Notes under the pieces: generated by a model | The model's input: the letters and a program-made list of their open reading frames with translations, nothing else | Databases searched by the model: none | Told to the model about the DNA's origin: nothing | Part shown: positions 24,512 through 32,884 of the stretch, piece after piece | How positions within the stretch are numbered: the stretch's first letter is position 1 | Layout: the number at the start of each line of letters is the position of its first letter | Position numbers and translations under genes: made by a program | Assembly (NCBI GenBank): GCA_910586575.1 | Contig: CAJUJQ010000019.1 | Coordinates: 1 to 32,925 of the forward strand | Source of the DNA: an uncultured Clostridia bacterium | GTDB lineage: Bacteria > Bacillota > Clostridia > Oscillospirales > Butyricicoccaceae | Direction: 5' to 3' | DNA length: 32,925 bases

Positions 24512-26292
24512 TGTTGATTCTATCGGCGGGACTTATGATTCTTGTGATTGGCGGACTTGCGTTCTGTTCGGAGCATTACGCGCTGGACAACATCAAGCCA
24601 AAAACCGTAGGTGACGGCCAGCATGGAACCGCACGATGGGCTACGAAAAAGGAAATTCAGCGTACTTATACACGCGTCCGCTTCCAGCCTGCTTTATGGC
24701 GGCAAGGCAAAAACTTACCGAAAAAGCAAGGCTTGATTTTAGGCTGCGAAGGGCCAAAGAATAAAGTGACTGCGTTAGTCGATACCGATGATATCCACGC
24801 TATGGTGACTGCTGCAAGCGGAGCCAGAAAAACCGCGTTCTTTTTGTATCCCAACATCGAATATGCGCTCGCATCGGGAATGTCTTTTCTTTGTACCGAT
24901 ACAAAAGGCGACCTGTTCCGCAACTACGCAGGCATCGCGAAAGATTGCTATGGATACCAAATTGCGGTACTTGATTTGCGAAATCCAACACGCTCGGATG
25001 GCATGAATCTGGTGAACCGCTACATGGATATCTATAAGGCCGAACCGGACAATCTTCCTGCAAAAGCAAAGGCAGAAAAGTACGCAAAAATTCTTGCGAA
25101 AACGCTGATTAATACCAGTGGGGGAGATTCTGCGCAATATGGTCAAAACGCATATTTTTATGATAGTGCAGAAGGCTTGCTGACTGCCATGCTGATGCTG
25201 GTAGCGGAGTATCTTCCGACCGAAGACGAGGACGGAAATCCAATCGAACAGCGGCACATTGTTTCGGTGTTCAAGCTGGTGCAGGAGCTTCTTGCGCCGT
25301 CGCAGGTCAAAGGAAAAAACCAGTTTCAGCTGCTCCTAGAAAAGCTGCCGCCTGACCACAAAGCAAAGTGGTTTGCAGGTTCCGCGCTGAATACGGCAGA
25401 ACAGGCAATGGCCTCTGTTATCTCAACTGTTTTATCACGATTAAACGCGTTTTTAGACAGTGAAATGGAGCAGATCCTATGCTTTGATACTGCTATAGAC
25501 GCAGAAAAGTTTTGTAAAGAAAAGTCTGCAATATTTATTGTTTTGCCAGAAGAAGATCAGGCGAAATACTTCATGGTTTCTCTGATTATTCAAAATCTTT
25601 ACCATGAGATTTTGACAGTTTCGGATGAGTATGGTGGAAGACTTCCAAACCGTGCTGTGTTCTTCGCAGACGAGCTTGGTACCTGTCCGCCGATTCAATC
25701 TCTTGAGCTGATGTTTTCAGCGTCCCGTTCTCGCGGTTTAATGCTCGTACCAATTGTGCAAAGCATTACCGGTCAGCTTCAAAAAAATTATGGCAAAGAA
25801 GGCTCTGAAATAATTGTGGATAATTGTGCGGTCAATATTTTCGGTGGATTCGCACCTGCGTCACAAACTGCAATCGAATTATCGAAGGCACTCGGCAGCC
25901 GCACCGTTATGAGCGGCTCCATAAGTAAGGGGAAGAACGATCCGACGCAATCACTGCAAATGATAGAGCGTCCGCTTATGACTCCGGATGAATTAAAAAC
26001 GATGCCCAAAGGGAGCTTCGTAATCATGAAGACGGGCGTACATCCGATGCAGGTACAGCTGCGTCTGTTTCTCGATTGGGGTATCCGCTTCAAAAAGCCG
26101 TATGAGGTTCCAGAGAAGGCACAGCGTAAAGTCGCTTACGCCAACAAGGACGAGCTTGAAAAAGCCATTCTGAAGAAGCACCCAGCTCCCGCGACAAGCC
26201 GTCCAGAGCGGCCCCAGTCGCCGCTTCGCGAGGAACGCGCTCCTTTGCTGCGTAGGCCGATGTTCCGAGAAAGGCCGGGTGATGATCGATAG
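24505..26292 (+). CDS. Type IV coupling protein, VirD4/TraG family
   Basis: The start GTG 24505 overlaps the previous stop; ATG 24511 is the alternative (1-nt overlap). An N-terminal hydrophobic stretch (about 4-20) anchors it. The nucleotide-binding domain has a variant P-loop AASGARKT (103-110) instead of GxxGxGKT, TDTKGDLFRN and VLDLRNPTRSDG soon after, and Walker B FFADELG (386-392). Then come SRSRGLMLVPIVQSI and NIFGGFAPASQTA, typical of the TraG/VirD4 family. It would dock the relaxosome and pump DNA into the channel. I recall a G-x-R-K-T loop as normal for this clostridial branch, so the change is probably not a defect. The last 50 residues are a Pro/Arg-rich tail. Confidence 0.9.
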   Translation: MLMLILSAGLMILVIGGLAFCSEHYALDNIKPKTVGDGQHGTARWATKKEIQRTYTRVRFQPALWRQGKNLPKKQGLILGCEGPKNKVTALVDTDDIHAMVTAASGARKTAFFLYPNIEYALASGMSFLCTDTKGDLFRNYAGIAKDCYGYQIAVLDLRNPTRSDGMNLVNRYMDIYKAEPDNLPAKAKAEKYAKILAKTLINTSGGDSAQYGQNAYFYDSAEGLLTAMLMLVAEYLPTEDEDGNPIEQRHIVSVFKLVQELLAPSQVKGKNQFQLLLEKLPPDHKAKWFAGSALNTAEQAMASVISTVLSRLNAFLDSEMEQILCFDTAIDAEKFCKEKSAIFIVLPEEDQAKYFMVSLIIQNLYHEILTVSDEYGGRLPNRAVFFADELGTCPPIQSLELMFSASRSRGLMLVPIVQSITGQLQKNYGKEGSEIIVDNCAVNIFGGFAPASQTAIELSKALGSRTVMSGSISKGKNDPTQSLQMIERPLMTPDELKTMPKGSFVIMKTGVHPMQVQLRLFLDWGIRFKKPYEVPEKAQRKVAYANKDELEKAILKKHPAPATSRPERPQSPLREERAPLLRRPMFRERPGDDR

Positions 26293-26321
26293 ACTATTAC
26301 AATTCTATCCACAATTCCGGG

Positions 26322-26543
26322 TTGGGACATCGAGCGGTTACAGTCTACCGCTGTCTGCAAGATCACGCGGATGCGGAAAAGCGCTGTTGGCTTGCAATGG
26401 GAACTATCGCCGCGGAACTGCACCTTTCCCGCGCAACCGTTAAACGCGCGATTGACGATCTGTGCCGGGAAGGTTTTATCCGCAGAGAACAGCGCTGGCG
26501 CGAAAACGGTAGTTTTTCGTCTAACCTGTACCACATTCTGTAA
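26322..26543 (+). CDS. Small helix-turn-helix protein, N-terminus uncertain
   Basis: A winged-helix-like DNA-binding protein: GTIAAELHLSRATVKRAIDDL forms the HTH and REGFIRREQRWRENGSFSSNLY the wing. The listed start is TTG 26322, but in-frame family-like sequence (DYYNSIHNSG) continues upstream to a TGA at 26283 without any ATG, GTG or TTG, so the true start has been lost, moved or shifted by an indel near 26285. I recall such HTH proteins right after the coupling protein in related elements. It ends 7 nt before a strong hairpin. Confidence 0.6.
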   Translation: MGHRAVTVYRCLQDHADAEKRCWLAMGTIAAELHLSRATVKRAIDDLCREGFIRREQRWRENGSFSSNLYHIL

Positions 26544-26550
26544 CCGTAAA

Positions 26551-26582
26551 GCAGACCGCTCTCCGCTAGGAGGGCGGTCTGC
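26551..26582 (+). terminator. Hairpin after the transfer operon
   Basis: GCAGACCGCTCTCC (26551-26564) and GGAGGGCGGTCTGC (26569-26582) form a 14-bp stem with one G-U pair and loop GCTA. No clear T-run follows. Its place after the last + strand gene suggests transcription termination. Confidence 0.6.
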
Positions 26583-26870
26583 CGCGCTTCTGACTCATGG
26601 GCGGGTTCACTGTGACCTATCCAGAGGATACACTGTATAAAGCACAAAAAAGCAGAAAAAGAGATAGAAGGTGGAAGATTACGAAATGGCATGATCTGTT
26701 TGTCTTAAAGGATTCCAGATATTGTATATTGTAAGCGCCAACTGACTTTTTAACAACCTTGCTTTCGGGATTGGCTGTGCGTCAGGCTCCCGGGTGTTGA
26801 TAAAAAGACGCGCTTAAAAAATATGCGATACCAGGCGGGCGCAGTATCTGTTCTGTTGCGGCAGGCAGTA
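26583..26870. other. Gap between transfer operon and restriction operon, possible junction
   Basis: About 290 bp between the end of the + strand operon and the end of hsdR on the minus strand. No gene, repeat or attachment site is evident. An A/T-rich run (TTTTTTAAC near 26746) and a GC-rich patch follow each other, and composition changes here. Since the two operons converge, this is the natural place for an insertion junction, but I see no flanking repeat to prove it. Confidence 0.35.
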
Positions 26871-27326
26871 TCATGCCGCCGCGAGAACAGACTCATGCAG
26901 TTTTTTTACAACCGACACAATCATCGGTAATTGAATGCCAAATATCTCATTCAGATCATAATTGTTGAATGGCTCCGTATTCACAAGGTCGGACAGTTCC
27001 ACATCGCCGTTTTCCCTGACATAGTTGATGATTGTGCGGACAAATTCCTGCTGTCGGGAATTCAGCAGGTTCCCGTTCAGATACTCGCCGAATTTTTGAT
27101 TGACGGCCTCCTGGCTCAACCCGATCAGGCTGCGGACAAATGCCGCCAAATTCCCAATATTCGTTGTTTCGGCATATTCCTGCTGGGTTCCCAGTTCGTG
27201 CCAAAGGATGCGCTCCAACTCCTGCAAATCATCGTTGGTGATTGGTTCAAGGTTATGAATCTTTTTGATAACGGGGCTGTCGCTGTTTTCCGCCAGGTAA
27301 TCAATCACTTTTTCCCTGTAGTGCGT
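26871..27326 (-). pseudogene. hsdR: hsdR, C-terminal fragment (third reading frame)
   Basis: After a frameshift near 27320, this frame continues the restriction subunit with YREKVIDYLAENSDSPVIKK, ITNDDLQELERILWHELG and a helical end, matching the C-terminal helical domain of type I R subunits (EcoEI_R_C-like). The frame before it ends at a TGA a few bases on. One missing or added base in the ACTACAGG region explains the break. A stand-alone start (GTG 27308) has no convincing ribosome site. Confidence 0.65.
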
Positions 27327-27778
27327 ATATCTATCATGGTATCGTCCGGCTGATATTCCGCGTCATCTATCGTATCGGCAATATCAATATCGGATTGCTT
27401 CCTTCCTGAGCCAATCAGGAATTGCATCAAATCCCGGAGTTCTTTTCTCTTTTCTTCAATCTCCGGGACAGTGGGCGTATCCCAGAAAGCATCGCCCGTC
27501 AGTTCCTTCAGGCCGGAAGCTTTTTCAAGAACCAGCGGTATGGACGCTTTCTCTCTTAAAAGGTACTGCGCGGTCATCCGCACAGCCTTAATATGCCCGG
27601 ACGCCCCGCCGATAGTCCCAGACTGAAGCAGCGCTTTTTCAATATGGTACATCCGGATGTCAAAAGCAACTGCTAAATGGCAGCCGCCAAGGCCGCTGTC
27701 CAGAAGAGGCGAAAGATGTTTTATTGCCTCCTTTACCATAACCGGGTAGAGTGCCAGCCATGTGGCCTTATCATTACT
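27305..27778 (-). pseudogene. hsdR: hsdR, second fragment (second reading frame)
   Basis: Continuation of the R subunit after its main frame ends at three successive stops (TAA TGA TAA) near 27768-27776. This frame gives DKATWLALYPVMVKEAIKHL, FDIRMYHIEKALLQ and a helical stretch, as expected after RYVDK in this protein family. It ends at a TGA at 27305-27307, where the third fragment takes over. Confidence 0.65.
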
Positions 27779-30002
27779 TGTCCACATACCGCATAGCTTC
27801 CCGTACCTGGATGCGGTTATCATGAGATTTTATCTGAATCACAGTATTTTGCAGTTCTGTTTTTGTCTGGCCGTAATACGCGTGAAACCAGTCATCCTCT
27901 TGATACTCTATGCGCTGCAGTTCATAAAGCATATCCAGTTTTACCTGAAACAGGCGCTGAGAAAGCGTAAGGGTTTCTTTTCCGTCCTTCTCTTCCGGGT
28001 GCAGGTCAAAGTATTCAAAATTCCCGCAGTAATCAAAAACAAGGAACCCCTTTTTATCCTTCCCATTGCCGTAGATATTCTCGCAAAGCCGGGTCCCCCT
28101 GCCGAGCATCTGCACAAACTTGATACGTGATCGGATTTGCTTGAAGAACACCAGGTTCAGGACTTCCGGGACGTCAACGCCGGTGTCCATCATATCAACG
28201 GAAACCGCGATTCGAAATTCTTTATTTGTCTTAAACTCTTCAACAAGGTTCTTCCCATGTTTTACGGAGTGGACAACAAGCTGGCAGGTTTTATCCGACG
28301 CTTTTCTGTACAATTTGTAGAAGCAATCCACAATCATACTCGCGTGTCTTTGATTGTAGGCAAAGATAATGGTCTTTCCTATTGTCTCCCCGCCGTCTAC
28401 CCGGAGGCCCCACCGCATCAGCTCCTCCACCACACGGCGGCAGGTATCTTTGTTGAAAAGATAGCGGAATATTTCGTTGCCGGGGATGTTAAAATCCGGT
28501 GTTGGCGGATCCTCCTCAAAATACTCGTCAAACTGTTCCTTCTGTTCATCCGTCAGGCTATTATAGTCAATGCCGCAGGACATGATTTCAGACGTCCTGT
28601 TTTTTACGCGGTATCCCACCAGGTAATGCTCTTTCCTTGCATCATCCAGTGAGTAATCAAAGTTGGGAATCCCAACTTCACAATCGAAGGTTTTATAAGT
28701 GTTAGCGTCAATTTCGTTTTTCGGGGTGGCGGTCAGCCCTATCAAAAAGCTGTCAAAATACCTGAAAATCGTTCCGTAGCGGTTGAATATGCTGCGGTGG
28801 GCTTCATCAATGATAATCAGGTCAAAGCGCCCGGAAGAAAAACGTTTATCTTCATTATCAATATAATGAATCATGGTCTGATAAGTGCAGAACACGAGCC
28901 TTGCGCTGTAATCTTTTTTTCCGGATGCAGAAAGCTCGCAAACGCTCATCCTGTCCAGATATTTTGTGAAATCAACTTTCGCCTGATGGACCAGGGCTGT
29001 GCGGTCAGCAAGAAAGAGGACATTTTTCACCCAGTGGTTCCTGCTCAGGACGTCCACCAGCGAGATGGCCACGCGCGTCTTGCCGGTTCCTGTCGCCATG
29101 ACCAGCAGGCCCCGGCGATGCTTTTCGTTCAGCCATTCGCAGATTTTGGTGATCGCGATTTTCTGATAGGGACGGTTCGTGATTTCATCGTTAATTGTCA
29201 GGTCGGTGATTGCGCCGCGCCCCCGGCGCTGGATCATCCGTTCCAGATCGTCTATCGAGTGGAACGCGATGACGTCCCTGTCCGGATATATCCCGTCTAT
29301 AATTTTCATGCTGTATCCGTTTGTGTAATACATTACGGGCTTATAGCCGTAAACCCGTTCCATACATTCGGCGTAGAGGTAGACCTGATACCGGCCCTGT
29401 TCCGGAGAGACAGAGGTTTTTTTCGCTTCAACGATTGCCAGCGGTTTCCCGTCCCGGCCATAGAGGACATAATCGCAGTAACCAATCCCTGAGGAATTCG
29501 GCATGCCCTGCACCCTGATTTCGATTCCGGCCTTACCCGGCTGCGCAACATTTGCAGTTTCCAGGACGTCCCACCCGGCTTCCTCCAGATAGAGGTCAAC
29601 ATACAGCTTCCGGGTCGCCGCTTCGCTCATATACAGGGGCTTGTGGTAGGCGTGCTCTGTACCGGCTCCCTTGGCCGCAATCAGGCCGATCAGATAAGCA
29701 ATGTTGTCCTGCGCCAGCTTCGCCTGGTTCCTGCGAACAATTTTGCCCTGCTTTGCGTTCATTCCGATCATGCGGACCTGGTGGAGCGCGGTCACGATAT
29801 CAGCATCATTGATATAGAATGTGACGACCGTGCTGTCAATCAGTTGCAGCAGGGAAGCCTTTTTTGGCTTCTTGTTTTCAGTCTTATCGTAAATATAGCA
29901 GACAGCGTCCTCCAGCAGATTGAGGCAGGACAAGGCGCGCTCGGAATATGTCTGTGAAGAATCGATCTCATTCAGCTTAGACTTTAACTGATTAACTGTC
30001 AT
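27774..30002 (-). CDS. hsdR: Type I restriction enzyme R subunit (HsdR), main part, frameshifted at its end
   Basis: Translocase/endonuclease of the type I system. The start is ATG 30002, after GGAGG; it overlaps the end of hsdS by 11 nt. The 742-residue part has the nuclease motifs Asp177 (CDYVLYG), Glu192-x-Lys194 (VEAKK) and QGRYQVY (202-208), then the SF2 motor: ATGTGKTR (303-310), DEAH (399-402), TATP (424-427), and later motifs around MDTGVDVPEV and QMLGRGTR. The protein should run to about 1,040 residues, but the frame stops at 27774 after RYVDK; the rest is found in two other frames. As written the enzyme lacks its C-terminal assembly domain, so restriction is probably lost unless the indels are sequencing errors. 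Confidence 0.85.
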   Translation of the reverse strand: MTVNQLKSKLNEIDSSQTYSERALSCLNLLEDAVCYIYDKTENKKPKKASLLQLIDSTVVTFYINDADIVTALHQVRMIGMNAKQGKIVRRNQAKLAQDNIAYLIGLIAAKGAGTEHAYHKPLYMSEAATRKLYVDLYLEEAGWDVLETANVAQPGKAGIEIRVQGMPNSSGIGYCDYVLYGRDGKPLAIVEAKKTSVSPEQGRYQVYLYAECMERVYGYKPVMYYTNGYSMKIIDGIYPDRDVIAFHSIDDLERMIQRRGRGAITDLTINDEITNRPYQKIAITKICEWLNEKHRRGLLVMATGTGKTRVAISLVDVLSRNHWVKNVLFLADRTALVHQAKVDFTKYLDRMSVCELSASGKKDYSARLVFCTYQTMIHYIDNEDKRFSSGRFDLIIIDEAHRSIFNRYGTIFRYFDSFLIGLTATPKNEIDANTYKTFDCEVGIPNFDYSLDDARKEHYLVGYRVKNRTSEIMSCGIDYNSLTDEQKEQFDEYFEEDPPTPDFNIPGNEIFRYLFNKDTCRRVVEELMRWGLRVDGGETIGKTIIFAYNQRHASMIVDCFYKLYRKASDKTCQLVVHSVKHGKNLVEEFKTNKEFRIAVSVDMMDTGVDVPEVLNLVFFKQIRSRIKFVQMLGRGTRLCENIYGNGKDKKGFLVFDYCGNFEYFDLHPEEKDGKETLTLSQRLFQVKLDMLYELQRIEYQEDDWFHAYYGQTKTELQNTVIQIKSHDNRIQVREAMRYVDK

Positions 30003-31194
30003 AGAAAGCACCTCCGTCATAAGTTAATTTATTGGAAGCTGATTTGAAGTAATTTATTGAATAAAGCAGTTGTCTGCATAAGTCCCGCTGTATGGCAACC
30101 CTCGATTTGTCGGTGGCTTCAACGAAAGCTGCGAATTGGGTCTGAAGGGGTAGGGGAGGCAATGCGATTTCAATATTTGATATTATCCCCTGATTGATTT
30201 TGTAGGTTCCATTGGTAGTTCTTGCACCACACTCAATTTGTTTGCGAATAAACGGACTTTTCCATGCGTGATAAAGGTACGGGAGACATATCTGTTGCTG
30301 GTCAACAGATGCTGCAATTACAGTGTCTGGGAAAACTAAATCACAATAATCCTTTGATGAATATACTCCAATCCCTACTAAATCTTTATTCCCATTCCCA
30401 CGACACATATAAAAGTCTTGAGATGTTATCCGTTTTTCCTTTGGAGGTTCGATATCAAACAGCCCATTCTTCCACGAATTAGCATTAAAGATACCTTGGG
30501 TAATTGCAGACAGTGTGAGCACCTTTGCGGAATGAGTTCCTCTATTCGATGGCGAAAGGCCATTTCTCATATTGTGCATTATTGTATCAGCCGTCACCAT
30601 CTTCCAAGAGGAGTCCCCAAACATCTCGGCAAATCGGGCTTTGATGAGGTTCTCAAGTTCCGTAAGCTGCTGTTGGCGAAGTGAAATGATTTTACTAACA
30701 CCATCAAGCACCGCTGCTACTAAATCTTGCTCCGCCAATGAAGGCACATCAAACATCATTTGCTTCAATTGGTTCATTTTAATGCTCTTAAATGTGCTCC
30801 CAGAACTGTTTTTCGTCAAATATTCAATGGTTGTATGATTTTTGAAAAGATAATAGAAATACTTTTGACGAATAATTTCTGTGTTCAAGGTAAACGCAAA
30901 TACAGACTCATTAATGTCCCAATCCTTCGGGTCATCGGTAATAATATACATATCGCCCAGGTGCCCAATGGAGCAGAACAAGACATCCCCCTTTTTTATT
31001 TGAGATCGTTTGTGAATGAGAGTTAATGCATCATCGTCTACAACATCAGTATTTTCATCTATTGCTAAAGCATTGTTATGAATGTTTTTTATTGTTATGT
31101 ACTTATTTTCTCCTCGGCCAAGTTTGAAGTTATGCCGTGGATTCAGACCAGTTCGAGCGAAAAGCACGATATCATCGAAGGTTCTCCGAACCAT
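29992..31194 (-). CDS. hsdS: Type I specificity subunit (HsdS)
   Basis: Recognises the split DNA target for modification and cutting. The start is ATG 31194, 7 nt after GGGGGA on the minus strand; the GTG at 31209 overlaps that site. Two target-recognition halves are visible: residues about 1-145 and about 195-345, each ending in a conserved helix (SLAEQDLVAAVLDGVSKI and PLPLQTQFAAFVEATDK) that forms the antiparallel coiled-coil spacer. The gene is intact. It looks richer in A/T than hsdM and hsdR on either side, as expected when specificity genes are swapped by recombination. The target cannot be predicted. Confidence 0.9.
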   Translation of the reverse strand: MVRRTFDDIVLFARTGLNPRHNFKLGRGENKYITIKNIHNNALAIDENTDVVDDDALTLIHKRSQIKKGDVLFCSIGHLGDMYIITDDPKDWDINESVFAFTLNTEIIRQKYFYYLFKNHTTIEYLTKNSSGSTFKSIKMNQLKQMMFDVPSLAEQDLVAAVLDGVSKIISLRQQQLTELENLIKARFAEMFGDSSWKMVTADTIMHNMRNGLSPSNRGTHSAKVLTLSAITQGIFNANSWKNGLFDIEPPKEKRITSQDFYMCRGNGNKDLVGIGVYSSKDYCDLVFPDTVIAASVDQQQICLPYLYHAWKSPFIRKQIECGARTTNGTYKINQGIISNIEIALPPLPLQTQFAAFVEATDKSRVAIQRDLCRQLLYSINYFKSASNKLTYDGGAFYDS

Positions 31195-31222
31195 CCTATC
31201 ATCCCCCACAAATACAAATTGT

Positions 31223-32725
31223 TTATAATCTGAGCAGTTTTTTTAATTCGTCCATTTCATGCGAAATCTGCTCCTGTAACTCGTACAATCTGCCTACGAT
31301 CTCGCTGGTGGGCGGGTATTCGACCGCCACATACGCCACCTTCTTATATTTGTTGATGGAGAGGTCATAGCCATTTTCCACGATTTCCTGTTTTGGCACA
31401 AGGAAACTCTGCTCTGTGCGTTCCCGCCCTGCCTCGCCGTCAAGATTGTGGAAACGGGCAATGATATCCGGGATATCGTTGTCGGCGATTTCGCTGCGTT
31501 TATCATCCAGGCTGAAGCCGTCGGCCTTCATATCGTAGAACCATACATTGCCTGTACCGCCTGTATCCGTCTTCTTAAAGATCAAAATGGCAGTGGATAC
31601 CCCGGCGTAGGGCTTAAACACGCCGGACGGCATGGAAATCACCGCAATCAGCTGCTGATTCTCAACCAGTTCTTTCCGCAGCTCTTTATGCGCCCTGCTG
31701 CTGCCAAACAAAACGCCGTCAGGGACAATGGAGGCGCAGCGCCCGTTGCCGGCCCTGAGCATTTTGATAAACAGCGAGCAAAACAGGAGCTCGGTCTTTC
31801 TTGTCTTCGTCAGCGCAAGCAGATCCCTGCTGATGTCCTCCTGGAAGACACTGCCTGTAAATGGCGGGTTGGACATAATCAGCGTAAAAGCGTCACGCTC
31901 CGTGTTGTCCCCGGAAAGGGAATCCTGATAGGTGATATGAGGGTCTTCCACGCCATGCAGCATCATGTTCATAGCGCCGATCCGCAGCATGGATTGATCG
32001 GTATCAAAGCCGGAAAACAGCCCGGATTTGAAATACCCCAGGTTTTCCCGCTTCATCAAATCATTTTTCTGGTGCTCGCTGATATACGCCGCGCTTGAGA
32101 GCAGGAACCCGGCGCTGCCCGTAGCCGGATCGAGGATTTTGTCTTTCAGGGTGGGCCGCATCAGCTGGACCATCATGTTGATGATATGCCTTGGGGTGCG
32201 GAACTGGCCGTTCTCGCCCGCAGACGCAATTTTGCCAAGCAGGTACTCGTACACATCGCCCATGATGTCCTTGTTGTTCATGTCCATGGAATCAATGCCG
32301 TCCACGACTTTTGCCAGCACCTTGGCCGTGGGGATAAGAAAAACGGTATCCTTCATGTACCGGCTGAATGCGGTATCCTTCCCTTCGCCAATCGTTTTGA
32401 TAAAGGGGAACACATAATCCCGGATATTTGCAAGCATTTCCCCCGGCTCAAAGTTGTGGAACACGTTCCAGCGGAGATTCCGGTACTCCGTTTCTATACG
32501 GGGCTTCTCGCTGATGACGCACACGCCATCCTGAAATACTTTATTTTTCAGAGGAACGCCAAGGACGTTCGCGTTTGCTTCGGCCTTGAGCTGGTTATCG
32601 TCCAGCAGTTTCATAAACATGAGATATGTAATCTGTTCCAGAACCGTGATGGGGCTTGTGATGCCTCCCGTCCAGATGGTATCCCAAATGGAATCCACTT
32701 TATTTTTCAATTCTCCTGTTATCAC
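31223..32725 (-). CDS. hsdM: Type I methyltransferase subunit (HsdM)
   Basis: N6-adenine methyltransferase that pairs with HsdS. GTG 32725 follows GGAGG on the minus strand. The N-terminal helical domain (1-150) is followed by the methyltransferase domain: AdoMet-binding DPATGSAGF at 199-207 and the catalytic NPPF at 286-289. The signature GQFRTPRHIINMMVQLM precedes motif I. The 500-residue length is normal and the gene intact. Order hsdM-hsdS-hsdR, with 28 nt from the hsdM stop codon to the hsdS start, indicates one operon. Even with a dead R subunit, HsdM and HsdS could still methylate the genome. Confidence 0.92.
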   Translation of the reverse strand: MITGELKNKVDSIWDTIWTGGITSPITVLEQITYLMFMKLLDDNQLKAEANANVLGVPLKNKVFQDGVCVISEKPRIETEYRNLRWNVFHNFEPGEMLANIRDYVFPFIKTIGEGKDTAFSRYMKDTVFLIPTAKVLAKVVDGIDSMDMNNKDIMGDVYEYLLGKIASAGENGQFRTPRHIINMMVQLMRPTLKDKILDPATGSAGFLLSSAAYISEHQKNDLMKRENLGYFKSGLFSGFDTDQSMLRIGAMNMMLHGVEDPHITYQDSLSGDNTERDAFTLIMSNPPFTGSVFQEDISRDLLALTKTRKTELLFCSLFIKMLRAGNGRCASIVPDGVLFGSSRAHKELRKELVENQQLIAVISMPSGVFKPYAGVSTAILIFKKTDTGGTGNVWFYDMKADGFSLDDKRSEIADNDIPDIIARFHNLDGEAGRERTEQSFLVPKQEIVENGYDLSINKYKKVAYVAVEYPPTSEIVGRLYELQEQISHEMDELKKLLRL

Positions 32726-32728
32726 AGG

Positions 32729-32884
32729 TCAATCCTCCGTTTCGTCTGGCAGCAGCCCCATAATATCATCAAAAGCGCAGCCCAATATGCCGCCTGCAAT
32801 TTCAAATATAGTATACCGTCCAGCGGGTTTCAATTCTGATTTAAAAATTTCAAACAGTTTTATTTGTCTTTCACCAGTTTCCAA
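32729..32884 (-). CDS. Possible small leader ORF upstream of hsdM
   Basis: A minus-strand frame of 51 codons from TTG 32884 to TGA 32729-32731, 3 nt before hsdM. It reads ETGERQIKLFEIFKSEL, then AGRYTIFEIAGGILGCAFDDI. No ribosome site precedes the TTG and an in-frame TGA lies just upstream, so it may be a remnant or a small coupled regulator. I do not recognise it. The rest of the 200 bp to the window end shows no gene. Confidence 0.3.
   Translation of the reverse strand: METGERQIKLFEIFKSELKPAGRYTIFEIAGGILGCAFDDIMGLLPDETED

Noticed and set aside
26583..26870. An attachment site or insertion-sequence end between the two operons
   Set aside because: No inverted or direct flanking repeats, transposase remnant or tRNA end could be found by eye.
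28137..29492. Long + strand open frames opposite hsdR (171 and 231 codons)
   Set aside because: Antisense shadows of the conserved HsdR frame; no start signals or family features.
31448..32839. Two + strand open frames of about 216 codons opposite hsdM
   Set aside because: Antisense to the well-recognised HsdM motifs, with no independent support.
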